Made by a program: the position numbers and the translations under genes | Notes under the pieces: model-generated | What the model was told of the DNA's origin: nothing | Databases searched by the model: none | The model's input: only the letters and a program-made list of their open reading frames with translations | Origin: Vibrio agarilyticus | GTDB lineage: Bacteria; Pseudomonadota; Gammaproteobacteria; Enterobacterales; Vibrionaceae | Assembly (NCBI RefSeq): GCF_012641465.1 | Contig: NZ_JABAIK010000003.1 | Span: 237,535 to 301,534 of the forward strand | Reading direction: 5' to 3' | DNA length: 64,000 bases | Shown: in pieces, positions 18,457 to 28,176 of the stretch | Layout of the letters: every line of letters starts with the position of its first letter | How positions within the stretch are numbered: position 1 is the first letter of the stretch

Positions 18457-19193
18457 TATCAATCCCCTAAAAAAATAAACTCACTCTAGTTTGCCAACTG
18501 GTACTAATTCAATCAATTGTGAAATTTATCCTATTGGGTTGTCTATTTTTGTTTGCGATGATGTCGAGAATAAAGGAGGAGTGATAGCAAATTTCTATGA
18601 ATCGAATGATCCACATTATCTTATTGAAGTGAGTATTTAACCAAAGTTAAAAGTCAGTCACTTTTGTTGCACATCGCTTTTTATTGAATGGTGATATTAT
18701 ATTTTTGATATAAATGCAATAAAAGGTAATGAATATGAATTTGATAATCAAATTCTTTAAAATCAGTGATTTGCGGTCAATTTGTTGCGCTCGATTTATT
18801 GTTTTAAATTTGTTTTTAATTTTTATTTTAAAGCGTAACAGGTGATCTATAAGAAATTTGTGATCTAATTCTCAAGGGAAAATAGAACTAACACATTGCC
18901 AAATATCATAATTGATGGTTTATTTGTTAGGTTTCATTTAGAGCCTGTTTATTCATATCACCATGCCTTTACTTTTTGAATCTGGAATTAACCTTTGCGC
19001 CAAACTCATTCATGTCATGAAAACCAATACGCGTATTAAATTAAAAAATACATTGTTATGCCTTCTTGTTGACGATTGTCACACAATAGAGTAGTTCATC
19101 AAAAACATAAACAAAACTTCCAAATTGCGTAATGAATAAATCCGTTAAGGAAATTATTCTCGTTTATGTATTCTCATATATTAAGGAAATAAT
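18457..19193 (+). promoter_or_regulatory. Long regulatory region upstream of the first xylanase
   Basis: About 740 AT-rich bases between divergent genes. At 18859-18874 TGTGATCTAATTCTCA matches the CRP consensus TGTGAN6TCACA at nine of ten key bases. At 19026-19037 AATACGCGTATT is a perfect 12-bp palindrome. The region should hold the promoters of the galM pair and of the GH10-porin unit, with CRP control expected for a sugar system. No XylR box could be named with confidence. A coding-like 49-codon remnant without a clear start occupies 18491-18640. Confidence 0.5.
18859..18874 (+). promoter_or_regulatory. Candidate CRP-cAMP site
   Basis: TGTGATCTAATTCTCA; left half-site perfect, right half-site TCTCA instead of TCACA. 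It lies 320 bp upstream of the GH10 start and 400 bp upstream of the small galM-operon gene, so it could serve either through an unmapped promoter. Confidence 0.5.
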
Positions 19194-20825
19194 ATGAAGT
19201 TTAATCATTTCTTGCTCGCTGCAACCAGTGGGTTATTACTGCAAGGTTGTTTGTTAGACGATACTGAAGTTCCAAAACAAACGCCGACGCCAGAAGTGCC
19301 TGAAGTCATTCCAGTGCCCACTGTCGATTCACTGAAAGAGTCAGCGAAAACCTATCCAATAGGTGCCGCGCTACCGGCAGGTGATGCAGAGAATTCAGTG
19401 ATGAAGCGCGAAGACTTGCAGGCGGTTGTCGCTAAGCATTTTTCACAGATCACCGCTGAAAATATTATGAAGCCAATGTATTTGCAGCCGAAAAAAGGTG
19501 AATTTCAATTTGATGACGCCAATGCGCTGATTGATTACGCCGAAGAAAACGAAATGACGGTTCACGGTCATACCCTGGTATGGCATGAGTCATCACCACA
19601 GTGGATGAAAGATGAATGTGCAAAAGATAAAGCTGCGTGTGAAGCAACAATGCAAGCGCATATTAACAAGCTGATTGAAAACTTTGCCCCTCATGATGTG
19701 GTGACAAGCTGGGATGTGGTGAACGAAGTCTTTAATGAAGATGGCACCTACCGTGATGAAGGTGACTATGGCAGTTTTTGGTATCACAGTATTGGCAAAG
19801 ATTACGTCAAAATGGCCTTCGCTACTGCAAAAGCGGCATTAGTGGCGGAGAAGAAAGACGAAGAAACCCTGCTTTATTACAACGATTTCAACACCGAACA
19901 AAATGGTAAAAAACTGGATGCAGTTTTGGCCATGATTGATGAGGTGAATACGGCTGAAAGCTTGATTGAGGGCATTGGTTTTCAAATGCACGTCGAGCTT
20001 AATTTCCCAACCATCGAAAATATCACTGCGGCACTAAAAAAAGCAGCAGATACTGGACTGATGGTAAAAATTACTGAGCTTGATGTCGCACTAAATAAAG
20101 ATGGTAAACAAAGTAAATTCACTCTCGATTTAGCCAATGCGCAAAAAGAACGTTACAAAGCGATCGTTGCAGCATATTTGGCCGCAGTTCCTGAAGCACA
20201 ACGTGGCGGCATTTCGGTGTGGGGCGTGTCTGACGCAGATAGCTGGCTTCCTGCCCATCATGGTAATCCTGATTGGCCACTGATGTTTAATGAAAAACTT
20301 GAGGCCAAACCTGCGCTTGCAGGCGTTTCAGAAGCGATTCTTGTCGACAAAGGTGAAGAGCCGACACCTGAGCCAGAAGTTGCGTTTGAAGATAAGTTTG
20401 AATCAGATAAAGGCTGGAGCCATACCTATCAAACGATTGTAGGTGATTATGAGAAAGTTGAAAACGGCGTAATGAAAGTCACTGTGCCTTGGGCTGCGGT
20501 AGACGCCGTGTACGGCACGGGCGTGACGATTGATGTCGATTTTACTAAAGCAAGAACGGTTCAATTTGATGTATTGGTACCAGAAGCCTTTGGTGAGGGT
20601 GGTATCTCAATTCAGTCAATGGTTCAGCAAACCGCCGGAGAATATAAAGGGGAATACAGCGCGGAAGGGCTTGAATATACCCTTGGTGAAAAAACCACAA
20701 TCACATTTGAGTTACCTGCAAGTGATATTCCTGACATGACTCGTTTCGGTATCAATTTCAAAGCGAAAGCTGCGGGCTTACCTACCGATGTGGCGATTGA
20801 AATAGATAACGTGATCATTAAATAA
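19194..20825 (+). CDS. GH10 endo-beta-1,4-xylanase, lipoprotein
   Basis: A 543-residue secreted enzyme that cuts xylan internally with retention of configuration. The N-terminus is a lipoprotein signal with lipobox LLLQGC (Cys19) and no Asp at +2, so outer-membrane anchoring is expected. A proline- and threonine-rich linker (about 25-45) precedes the GH10 barrel (about 48-385). Acid/base Glu178 lies in WDVVNE and nucleophile Glu295 in ITELDV; HGHTLVWH is the usual substrate loop. A second linker (EEPTPEPE) leads to a C-terminal beta-rich domain (about 395-543) that resembles a carbohydrate-binding module I cannot assign. AAGGAAATAAT precedes the ATG. It is followed by the porin gene 75 bp later, separated by a hairpin, and the two form a likely operon. 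Confidence 0.92.
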   Translation: MKFNHFLLAATSGLLLQGCLLDDTEVPKQTPTPEVPEVIPVPTVDSLKESAKTYPIGAALPAGDAENSVMKREDLQAVVAKHFSQITAENIMKPMYLQPKKGEFQFDDANALIDYAEENEMTVHGHTLVWHESSPQWMKDECAKDKAACEATMQAHINKLIENFAPHDVVTSWDVVNEVFNEDGTYRDEGDYGSFWYHSIGKDYVKMAFATAKAALVAEKKDEETLLYYNDFNTEQNGKKLDAVLAMIDEVNTAESLIEGIGFQMHVELNFPTIENITAALKKAADTGLMVKITELDVALNKDGKQSKFTLDLANAQKERYKAIVAAYLAAVPEAQRGGISVWGVSDADSWLPAHHGNPDWPLMFNEKLEAKPALAGVSEAILVDKGEEPTPEPEVAFEDKFESDKGWSHTYQTIVGDYEKVENGVMKVTVPWAAVDAVYGTGVTIDVDFTKARTVQFDVLVPEAFGEGGISIQSMVQQTAGEYKGEYSAEGLEYTLGEKTTITFELPASDIPDMTRFGINFKAKAAGLPTDVAIEIDNVIIK

Positions 20826-20852
20826 ATCTGTTGCACTCCTAAATCAAAATTC

Positions 20853-20877
20853 GGCGTTAATCCTAACGATTAACGCC
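20853..20877 (+). other. Intercistronic hairpin between xylanase and porin
   Basis: Perfect 10-bp stem GGCGTTAATC / GATTAACGCC around a five-base loop, with no T-run. Such hairpins often stabilise the upstream part or set relative expression in operons rather than terminate. Confidence 0.55.
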
Positions 20878-20900
20878 ACTCCAAGAATAGGGAAATAATA

Positions 20901-22079
20901 ATGAAAAATAATAAATTACTCACGCTAGTAAGCGTTGCAGTCAGTTCTGTTGTTGCATCAATGGCGGTAAATGCGGCTGAAGTCGAGTTTACAGGTTACG
21001 CCCGTTATGGCGTTGATTATCAAGCTGAAGAGGCTCAATACGTTCAAATGGGCTCTATGGGCCGAACGTTAGGCCGCTTGGGTAATGAACTTAATGGTGG
21101 TGAGTTCCAATTCTCAACGTCATTTGAAGCTAATGAAGGGCAGCAGTGGGACATCGTTTTAATGATAGACAACTGGGCACATTCTGATTGGAACTCAAAC
21201 GGTGGTATTGATCTGAAAAAGATTTATGCAGGCGTTAAAAATGTTATTCCTGCTCAGCCAGACATGTATATCTGGGCCGGGCGCGATTTCCATCAGCGTT
21301 ATACTCAATCTCTCAACGACTACTTTTGGATGACACACGATGGCCAAGGCGCTGGTTTTCGTAATTTGACATTTGACTTTGCGAAACTGGATATGGGTTT
21401 TGTTGAGAAAGTGTTGACCGCAGAAGATGGTTTGTCATTAGGTGAAGGAAACGGAAATTACGCCTTGACCAGTAAACTGCATAGCATAGATGTTGGTTAT
21501 GGTATTTTAGACTTATACGCTAACTTTGGTTTTGCATCGGAAAAAGCGAATAAAGACGATCGCGAAAATAAAGCGTGGCAAGTCGCTGCAACAATGAATA
21601 TTGACGGAAATTACAAAGCCGTTTTGCGTTATTCTGATGGCGCGGATGATTCGGTATTACAGCGTACTGACGATTTACAAGTCATCTATACCAGCTTTGA
21701 AGGGCGTTATAATATCGGTAACCCAGTGAGCATGGAATATATGGTTTCGTACAAAGAGTTTGCAGGACTGGATGCGAAGGACTGGAGCAATAACGGCAAA
21801 TTGCGTGATAAAGAATACGCGGCAATAGTGCGTCCAATGTTCACGTGGAATGAGACGTTCTCAACCTGGCTTGAGGCCGGTTATGCGGTAGAAGAATATA
21901 ATGACGGTGATGAAACCAAAGGGTGGAAAGCCACGCTATCGCAAAACATTACTGCAGGTTCAATGCCTTGGAGCCGACCAACATTACGCTTCTATGCCAC
22001 TGTCGGTGATGTCGATAAGCCACAAGGTGTCAAAGTCGATACGCTCACCTTGGGTGCGATGTTTGAGGCGTGGTGGTAA
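20901..22079 (+). CDS. LamB-type outer-membrane sugar porin
   Basis: A 392-residue outer-membrane beta-barrel with a signal peptide ending VNA-AEVEF. The start of the mature protein, VEFTGYARYGVDY, and the segment YIWAGRDFHQRYTQSLNDYFWM match the maltoporin family, where these strands form the plug and the first barrel hairpins. It ends with an aromatic C-terminus (FEAWW), as barrel proteins require. It is placed between two GH10 xylanase lipoproteins, so its cargo is more likely xylo-oligosaccharides than maltodextrin. It is shorter than E. coli LamB (about 420 mature residues), mostly in the extracellular loops by inspection. AGGGAAATAATA precedes the ATG. Confidence 0.85.
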   Translation: MKNNKLLTLVSVAVSSVVASMAVNAAEVEFTGYARYGVDYQAEEAQYVQMGSMGRTLGRLGNELNGGEFQFSTSFEANEGQQWDIVLMIDNWAHSDWNSNGGIDLKKIYAGVKNVIPAQPDMYIWAGRDFHQRYTQSLNDYFWMTHDGQGAGFRNLTFDFAKLDMGFVEKVLTAEDGLSLGEGNGNYALTSKLHSIDVGYGILDLYANFGFASEKANKDDRENKAWQVAATMNIDGNYKAVLRYSDGADDSVLQRTDDLQVIYTSFEGRYNIGNPVSMEYMVSYKEFAGLDAKDWSNNGKLRDKEYAAIVRPMFTWNETFSTWLEAGYAVEEYNDGDETKGWKATLSQNITAGSMPWSRPTLRFYATVGDVDKPQGVKVDTLTLGAMFEAWW

Positions 22080-22103
22080 TCACTTTTAATATATACCCGC
22101 GTT

Positions 22104-22230
22104 TATACCCTTCCTACTTGAAGTTGCAGCGGTGTTGGCTGGCTCTCACAAACCTCATCACATAGTTTGCCTATGCTCAGAGGCTTTGCTTGTTTGTCGC
22201 CTACCTGCAACTCCAAGTTGTTTGAGTATA
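22104..22230. repeat. Vibrio-type intergenic repeat, copy 2
   Basis: Starts tatacccttcctacttgaag and ends ccaagttgtttgagtata, with the aacctcatcacatag core in the middle. It lies directly after the porin gene. Confidence 0.85.
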
Positions 22231-22371
22231 ACTTAAAGTTGCAGGGTTTATCTTTACAAAATTAAGGGGTGGACTTTCACAAACTTCATTACGTCGTTTA
22301 TTCATGTTAACGGTGTGCTCAGAGGTTTTGTTCGTTCACCTCCTACCTGAAACTTTACCTTGTTTGAGTAA
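22231..22371. repeat. Degenerate tandem copy of the Vibrio-type repeat, copy 3
   Basis: Immediately follows copy 2 in the same orientation. Shared parts are acttaaagttgcag, tttcacaaacttcatta, tgctcagaggttttgttcg and accttgtttgagta. It is more diverged than its neighbour, so the pair is either an old duplication or two insertions. Confidence 0.65.
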
Positions 22372-22610
22372 CTTTCCATTTTAAATAACAATAATTTCTA
22401 AATCTAATCCTTTAATTCACGGTTAAGTGAATCAACGAGTGTATTGATACAAAATAATAAACGTCTTCGCTCTACTTAATATTGCTGTGGCTGATTGTAT
22501 GCTAAATAAATTTTGGCATATTTTCGTTCATGGTTTTTAGGGTGTGAGATTTTTTCTTATTTAATTTCAATATTCCGAAATATGGCTTAGAACAATAATA
22601 AGGGAACAAA

Positions 22611-24848
22611 ATGAACAAACTGACTCTATCTGCGATAGTCGGTTTGATGCTGTGCGGCTGTACAGCGTCAAATGAACCTCAAATCGTCGAAAATAATATG
22701 GCTGACCAGGGCAATGAAGCGTCGTTAAAGTCGCTTGCCGCTCAGGTCAATTTGTCTGTTGGTACGGCGTTTGAAACGCGCCATTTACAAGATCCATTAT
22801 TTAGACAAAAGGTGATTGAGGAGTTTTCCCAATTAACCCCCGAAAATGAAATGAAATTTTCCTATGTCCAACCACAGCGAGGACAGTTTGATTTCTCTAA
22901 AGCCGATCAATTAGTTGAATTTGCTCTTGAAAATAATATGACGGTTAAGGGCCATGCTCTAGTATGGCATATTCAAAACCCTAGCTGGCTTGAAGATGGT
23001 CAGTGGTCAAAAGAGGAATTAGCTGAGATATTAGAAACGCATATTAAAACCGTCGTGTCTCACTATAAAGGGCAAGTAAAATATTGGGATGTGGTCAATG
23101 AAGCGTTTAATGACAACGGCGGATTCCGCGAAACACTGTGGTATAACGCGCTAGGGGAAGAGTATATTGAAATGGCGTTTCGCTTTGCTCATGAGGCGGA
23201 TCCCGACGCGATTCTATTTTACAACGACTACTCAACAGAAGGCATGAATGCAAAGGCCAATGGGGTATATCGTCATGTCAAAAAACTGCTTGAAAAAGGC
23301 GTGCCAATTCATGGTGTCGGTACTCAGCTTCACTTAACCTCAGATGGCCCCATCAGTGACGTGTCGATTGCGCGCAACATTGAACGGCTATCAGAGCTCG
23401 GCTTAAAAACTCACTTTACCGAAATTGATGTGCGCCTGCGTGATGGTGATGGTGAAAGCGCCTTGTTTGACCAAGCAAAACGCTATGAAATGTTGATGAA
23501 GTTAGCGGTCTTTTATCCGCAAGTGGATTTGTATACAACTTGGGGTTTGACCGATAAATATTCGTGGGTACCAAACTGGTTCAAAGGCTATGGTCGTCCG
23601 CTGTTGTTTGATGAAAATTATCAACCCAAGGCAGCTTATAACGCGGTGCACCAAGTGCTTGAAGACGCTTCCGCTGGCACGTTTAGTTATCAGCCAGCAA
23701 CTGATTTAACTTTAGTGCAGCGTTATGTCCAAGCATTTGATGCCAAAGCATTACCAAGCGGCGCATTTGATGCCAACGCCGTGGTTTATTATCCATTTGC
23801 TTACAACCAACTGGGCGTGCGTAACCAAACGGTGCCAAAGGCGGAGAATATCAGTGGTAAATGGGCGGTAGGCTACCATGATAATCAGCTTATCGGACAA
23901 GTCTTGCGCCACGATGACTTCACGGTCACTAATAATAAGCAAGCGCATGAGAATGACAATGTGGAGCTATTTATTCGTCTCGGTGACAAATTCTGGCAGT
24001 TCCGTTCGATTGTTGGACAAGATTTCGCTGCGGCGAATTTTCCAGGAGAGATCCAGGGGGAATGGAGCAACGATGGTCAACAATTCGATTTTGTCATTGA
24101 GTTTGATGACTATGAAGATCTCGTCGGAGAAACCATCGGGTTTAATATTGCCCTATCTGACAACGACAATACCGCCGAGGATTCGGTTCGTCACGCGCAG
24201 CTATACCCACTGTCAGGCTCCAATATTGGCTGGCAAGGTGAAGAATTCGGTGAGCTATTTATGAATGGTCAAAATGCGGTTGTGGCTGCGGTACCAGTGG
24301 CGTTACCACCGACGTTTGTGGCGAAAAGCCTGACCCAAAAACCGGTTGATGCCGAGTCATCCGTTTGGCAAGAAAGTTATCACTATTCACTGGCATTTAA
24401 TCAGTTGGATAAGAAAGATATGACAGTGTCGCAAGACTCCATTGCCGCGACTTGGTCTGTGGGACATCACGATAACTGGCTGTATGGCATGGTTCAGCGC
24501 CAAGATGATATCACGGTCACTTCAATGGAAGAGAGCTACCTTAATGATAACGTTGAGTTATTTTTCCAACGTGGTGAAGAGCTAATGCAATTTCGCTCTA
24601 CCGTGGGTAAGGATTTTGAAAAAATACGTTACCCACATCAATACCGCGCGCAATGGAGCGATGATGGACAAACTCTGTACTTTGCAATTGAACTTGATAA
24701 GCCGATAGCAAGTGGTGAAGCGATTGGTTGGAATATCGCCATGTCAGACAACGATGATGGAAAAGCGCGCCGTTACCAGCTTTATCCCGTTCCGGGATCG
24801 AATATTTCTTACCTAGGTGAAGAACTAACGAAGTTAACCTTTGAGTAA
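22611..24848 (+). CDS. GH10 endo-xylanase lipoprotein with two CBM9-like modules
   Basis: A 745-residue secreted xylanase. Lipobox MLCGC (Cys17) predicts a lipoprotein, with Thr at +2, favouring the outer membrane. The GH10 barrel spans about residues 35-355, with acid/base Glu164 in WDVVNE and nucleophile Glu271 in FTEIDV. It is followed by two similar modules (about 375-555 and 575-745), each with the NDNVELF..RG/LGD, QFRS.VG.DF and IGFN/WNIA.SDND segments typical of family 9 carbohydrate-binding (DOMON-like) domains. The two copies are clearly homologous, showing an internal duplication. AAGGGAACAAA precedes the ATG. Compared with the first xylanase it lacks the proline linker and has different modules, suggesting a different substrate region such as chain ends. 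A terminator follows. Confidence 0.92.
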   Translation: MNKLTLSAIVGLMLCGCTASNEPQIVENNMADQGNEASLKSLAAQVNLSVGTAFETRHLQDPLFRQKVIEEFSQLTPENEMKFSYVQPQRGQFDFSKADQLVEFALENNMTVKGHALVWHIQNPSWLEDGQWSKEELAEILETHIKTVVSHYKGQVKYWDVVNEAFNDNGGFRETLWYNALGEEYIEMAFRFAHEADPDAILFYNDYSTEGMNAKANGVYRHVKKLLEKGVPIHGVGTQLHLTSDGPISDVSIARNIERLSELGLKTHFTEIDVRLRDGDGESALFDQAKRYEMLMKLAVFYPQVDLYTTWGLTDKYSWVPNWFKGYGRPLLFDENYQPKAAYNAVHQVLEDASAGTFSYQPATDLTLVQRYVQAFDAKALPSGAFDANAVVYYPFAYNQLGVRNQTVPKAENISGKWAVGYHDNQLIGQVLRHDDFTVTNNKQAHENDNVELFIRLGDKFWQFRSIVGQDFAAANFPGEIQGEWSNDGQQFDFVIEFDDYEDLVGETIGFNIALSDNDNTAEDSVRHAQLYPLSGSNIGWQGEEFGELFMNGQNAVVAAVPVALPPTFVAKSLTQKPVDAESSVWQESYHYSLAFNQLDKKDMTVSQDSIAATWSVGHHDNWLYGMVQRQDDITVTSMEESYLNDNVELFFQRGEELMQFRSTVGKDFEKIRYPHQYRAQWSDDGQTLYFAIELDKPIASGEAIGWNIAMSDNDDGKARRYQLYPVPGSNISYLGEELTKLTFE

Positions 24849-24867
24849 AGAATCAGTTAACTAAATC

Positions 24868-24898
24868 AAATGAGCGATACGTCGCTCATTTTTTTTTG
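24868..24898 (+). terminator. Rho-independent terminator after the second xylanase
   Basis: Stem AATGAGCGA / TCGCTCATT with a TACG tetraloop followed by nine or ten T residues. Confidence 0.92.
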
Positions 24899-25152
24899 CG
24901 AAGCAAAACGCGTTTTTTTAGGCCACGAGATAAAACCACAATTGGAATACAACATATCACATTTTGGCTGAAATGGCGGTTTGTTATATTGGTATAGCAT
25001 TAAATATTAAGGTCATTGGTTGAAATTTAAGCATCGAATGATTGCTTGGATTTTATTAATTCCGTCATGTGGCGGTTTGTTTTTTTTAGTATATCAGTGT
25101 TTTTTATTTTTTAGGCACTTGATTGCGGTGTGGCTTTATGAAAATGATTTTT

Positions 25153-25290
25153 ATATCCGTTCTATTTGAAGCAGCAGCGGTGTTGACGGGCGCTCACAAA
25201 CCTCATCACATAGCGCATCTATGTTCACGAAGTGCTCAGAGGCTTTGTTCGCTGGTCGCTTACCTGCAACTTCAACTTGTTTGGGTATAG
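25153..25290. repeat. Vibrio-type intergenic repeat, copy 4
   Basis: Runs from tatccgttctatttgaagca to cttgtttgggtatag with the cacaaacctcatcacatag core and the tgttcacgaagtgctcagagg insert found in the longer class of copies. It fills most of the space upstream of the GH3 gene. Confidence 0.85.
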
Positions 25291-25354
25291 TGTTTTGGTG
25301 TGATTTTCATAAATGCATTTGTATTCAGAAATAATATCTTAGGCTCAAGAAATT

Positions 25355-27721
25355 ATGAACATATATAAAGATTCTAATTACTCTACTGTCGAGCGAGTTG
25401 AAAACTTACTCAGTTTGATGACGTTTGAAGAAAAAATCGCACAAATGAGTGCCCAATGGCTTTTATTGGATTCGAATGGTAACCACGCCGACCGAGAATT
25501 GGAAATGGCGTCTGACTATGAGCGCCCAACGGTTGAGCAGCGCCTGCGTCATGGACTGGGTCAAATTACACGGCCTTTGGGTACGCATTCGGTTTCGGCA
25601 AAAGAAGGTGTTGAAGCGCTTAATCAATTGCAAAAATACTTGGTCGAAGAGACGCGTCTTGGCATTCCTGCCATGTCTCACGAGGAGTGTTTGGTCGGTT
25701 TGATGGCTAAGGATGCGACGCTGTTTCCATCGTCTTTGAACTATGGTCACACATGGAACCCTGAGCTAATGCAATTAATTGGCGAGTGCATTCGTGAAGA
25801 AGTTAAGCAAGTTGGCGCGCATCAAGGATTAGCACCCGTGTTGGATGTGTCACGTGACGTCCGTTGGGGTCGCACAGAAGAGACTCTCGGGGAAGACCCA
25901 TACCACGTGGGAGTGCTCGCGACCAAGTATGTTCAAGGCTTACAAAGCGAAAAGCGCGACGTGCTGGCAACATTAAAACATTATGTTGGCCATTCGTTTA
26001 GCGAAGGGGCACGTAACCATGCGCCGGTTAACCTTGGCTTTAAAGAGCTTAACGACACCTTTTTATTGCCGTTTGAAATGGCGGTAAAATTGGGTAAAGC
26101 CCGTTCCGTTATGCCTGCCTATCATGATATCGACGGTGAAGCGTGTCATGCGTCGCAATTTTTGCTGACTGAAGTTCTGCGCAATCAATGGGGCTTTGAT
26201 GGCCTCATCGTGGCTGACTACGGCGGCGTAGATTTACTTGCAGCGCATCACCACCTTGCTGAAGATAGCGTTGGCGCAGCGGCACTGGCTTTTAATGCCG
26301 GTCTTGATATTGAATTGCCGGATGATGCCTGCGCCTCCAAATTAGCTTTAGCGGTCGAAAATAAGCTTATCAGCTTAGATAAAATTGATGAGATCGTGCG
26401 TCGTATTCTTACGGTGAAATTTGAATTGGGCCTGTTTGAAAACCCATACGCTGACAGCCACGCGATTGAACTCAACTCGCAGAAGACTCAGGCTGTGGCT
26501 TACCAAGCGGCGTTGGAGTCGATAACTCTGCTTGAAAATGATGGCACCTTGCCATTAACAAAAGAAACCACACTGGGGGTTGTTGGGGCCACGGTTGACG
26601 ATCATCTTGCGCTGCTTGGGGGCTACAGCTTCCCTGTGCACCTTATTTTAAGTAATTCAGAAGATCACTCTAAGGTCGCTCCAACATTATTAGATACCTT
26701 GAGCGCGACGTTTGATTCGGTCATTTACGAAAAAGGCTGTGACATCCTTACCGAGCGCCACGCCAACGCGCCAGTTTTCCCTGGTGATGTTGATATGGCC
26801 TTAGGCCAGCAGATGGAATCGCCGGTATCAAAAGACGCCAGTGGTATTGCCAGCGCGATTGCTAAGGTGTCCAGTGCAGATGTTTTGCTCGTTTGCGTGG
26901 GCGATTTGGCAGGCTTATTCCAGACCGGCACTGTGGGTGAGGGATCAGACACTGATTCACTTGATTTGCCCGGCGTGCAGCAACAGCTGATCGATCAAGC
27001 ATTAGCGACGAATAAGCCTGTTGTCATCCTAGTTACAGGTGGCCGTCCATACAATTTAGGTGGCGCGGAAGAAAAAGCGGCAGCGGTGATTTTTGGTTGG
27101 GCACCGGGTCAGGAAGGGGCGCAAGCCATTGTAGATATTTTGGTGGGCGCTAAGTCACCTTCGGGCCGTTTGACGCTCTCAATCCCTAAAAATGTTGGCG
27201 CGATCCCTTATTTTTACAATCACAAACTCAAATCTAGCGGTACGCCAATCGCTTATCACTTTGGTTCAAAATACAGCTTTGGCTACGGTTTGACTTACAC
27301 GACGTTTGACTATCAATCTATGCTGTTGGCCAGCAAAGAAGTTCCTATGGGTGGAACGATTCAGGTCAGTGTCGTGGTAGAAAATACCGGAGCGGTTGCC
27401 GGTGATGAAGTGGTTCAGCTTTATGTGCGCGATAAGCTGGCTTCTGTGGTGCGACCGGTGCGAGAGCTGAAAGGCTTTAAGAAAGTCTCCGTTGCGGCAG
27501 GTGACAAAGTTCATGTTGAATTCCACTTGCCAACCGATATGTTGAACTTGACCGACAGTTCGCATCGCCGCGTGGTTGAGCCGGGCGAATTTGAGATCAT
27601 GATTGGTCGTTCCTCAAAAGATATTGTATTCACGGATACTGTGGTTGTAACGGGTGAAAAATACGTATTACCAACCTACTGGAACATGGAGTGTGATGTC
27701 ACGATAACGGCCTGTGATTAA
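25355..27721 (+). CDS. GH3 beta-xylosidase/beta-glucosidase
   Basis: A 788-residue cytoplasmic glycosidase with the standard GH3 order: TIM barrel (about 15-350), alpha/beta sandwich (about 385-610) and fibronectin-III-like domain (about 665-735). The nucleophile is Asp288 in GLIVADYGG. The segment VGEGSDTDSLDLPGVQ in the second domain carries the likely acid/base glutamate. SHEECLVGLMAKDATLFP near residue 112 and DVSRDVRWGRTEETLGEDP are typical of the subgroup that includes bacterial xylosidases and broad beta-glucosidases. With no signal peptide it must act on imported oligosaccharides. Given the neighbouring xylanases and the XylR-like regulator, xylo-oligosaccharide is the best guess, but GH3 specificity cannot be read reliably from sequence. 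Confidence 0.88.
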   Translation: MNIYKDSNYSTVERVENLLSLMTFEEKIAQMSAQWLLLDSNGNHADRELEMASDYERPTVEQRLRHGLGQITRPLGTHSVSAKEGVEALNQLQKYLVEETRLGIPAMSHEECLVGLMAKDATLFPSSLNYGHTWNPELMQLIGECIREEVKQVGAHQGLAPVLDVSRDVRWGRTEETLGEDPYHVGVLATKYVQGLQSEKRDVLATLKHYVGHSFSEGARNHAPVNLGFKELNDTFLLPFEMAVKLGKARSVMPAYHDIDGEACHASQFLLTEVLRNQWGFDGLIVADYGGVDLLAAHHHLAEDSVGAAALAFNAGLDIELPDDACASKLALAVENKLISLDKIDEIVRRILTVKFELGLFENPYADSHAIELNSQKTQAVAYQAALESITLLENDGTLPLTKETTLGVVGATVDDHLALLGGYSFPVHLILSNSEDHSKVAPTLLDTLSATFDSVIYEKGCDILTERHANAPVFPGDVDMALGQQMESPVSKDASGIASAIAKVSSADVLLVCVGDLAGLFQTGTVGEGSDTDSLDLPGVQQQLIDQALATNKPVVILVTGGRPYNLGGAEEKAAAVIFGWAPGQEGAQAIVDILVGAKSPSGRLTLSIPKNVGAIPYFYNHKLKSSGTPIAYHFGSKYSFGYGLTYTTFDYQSMLLASKEVPMGGTIQVSVVVENTGAVAGDEVVQLYVRDKLASVVRPVRELKGFKKVSVAAGDKVHVEFHLPTDMLNLTDSSHRRVVEPGEFEIMIGRSSKDIVFTDTVVVTGEKYVLPTYWNMECDVTITACD

Positions 27722-27724
27722 TCA

Positions 27725-27868
27725 ATATACCCGTCCTACTTGAAGTTGCAGCGCTTTTCTTCAAAAAATTAAAGGGCTGGCTCTCACAAACCTCATCACA
27801 TAGTTTGCCTATGCTCAGAGGCTTTGCTCGTTTGCCGCCTACCTGCAATTCCAAGTTGTTTGAGTATA
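27725..27868. repeat. Vibrio-type intergenic repeat, copy 5
   Basis: Starts atatacccgtcctacttgaa four bases after the GH3 stop and ends ccaagttgtttgagtata. An extra cttttcttcaaaaaattaaagg sits after the left terminus, as in copy 3. Confidence 0.85.
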
Positions 27869-27886
27869 AACTGGCGTTATCTGATG

Positions 27887-27916
27887 CCTGTGCACGTCAA
27901 ATGTGGCGTGCACAGG
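27887..27916 (+). terminator. Inverted repeat, possible terminator after GH3
   Basis: Perfect 10-bp arms CCTGTGCACG / CGTGCACAGG around ten bases. The T-run after it is poor (TATTT), so it may instead be an operator or a weak terminator. Confidence 0.5.
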
Positions 27917-28176
27917 TATTTGCCGCCTAAATAAATGTTTCGCAATACCAATTGTTTGTGCTTATATAATGCGGAAAATTTATAGATTCTCCTTCTGTGG
28001 AGAACAATCTAAAATTAATATTTTATTAGAATGTAAAAACATTATCGATAATTTCCCGCTATACATTTTGCAGTTTTTGGTAGCCTTATTTATATCTTTT
28101 TCATTTGTGATGAGCTCGATGAAACTTTTACGTTGATCCTGATAGTATTTGTTTTATCAATAGAGGTGGGTACGTC

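Noticed and set aside
18491-18640. Coding-like frame of 49 codons upstream of the xylanase
   Set aside because: Its translation looks protein-like near the end, but it has no ATG and no ribosome site and is closed upstream by a stop; kept only as a possible remnant.
27903-28136. 77-codon frame upstream of the XylR-like gene
   Set aside because: No ribosome site, cysteine- and phenylalanine-rich AT-driven composition, and part of it lies in a terminator-like inverted repeat.
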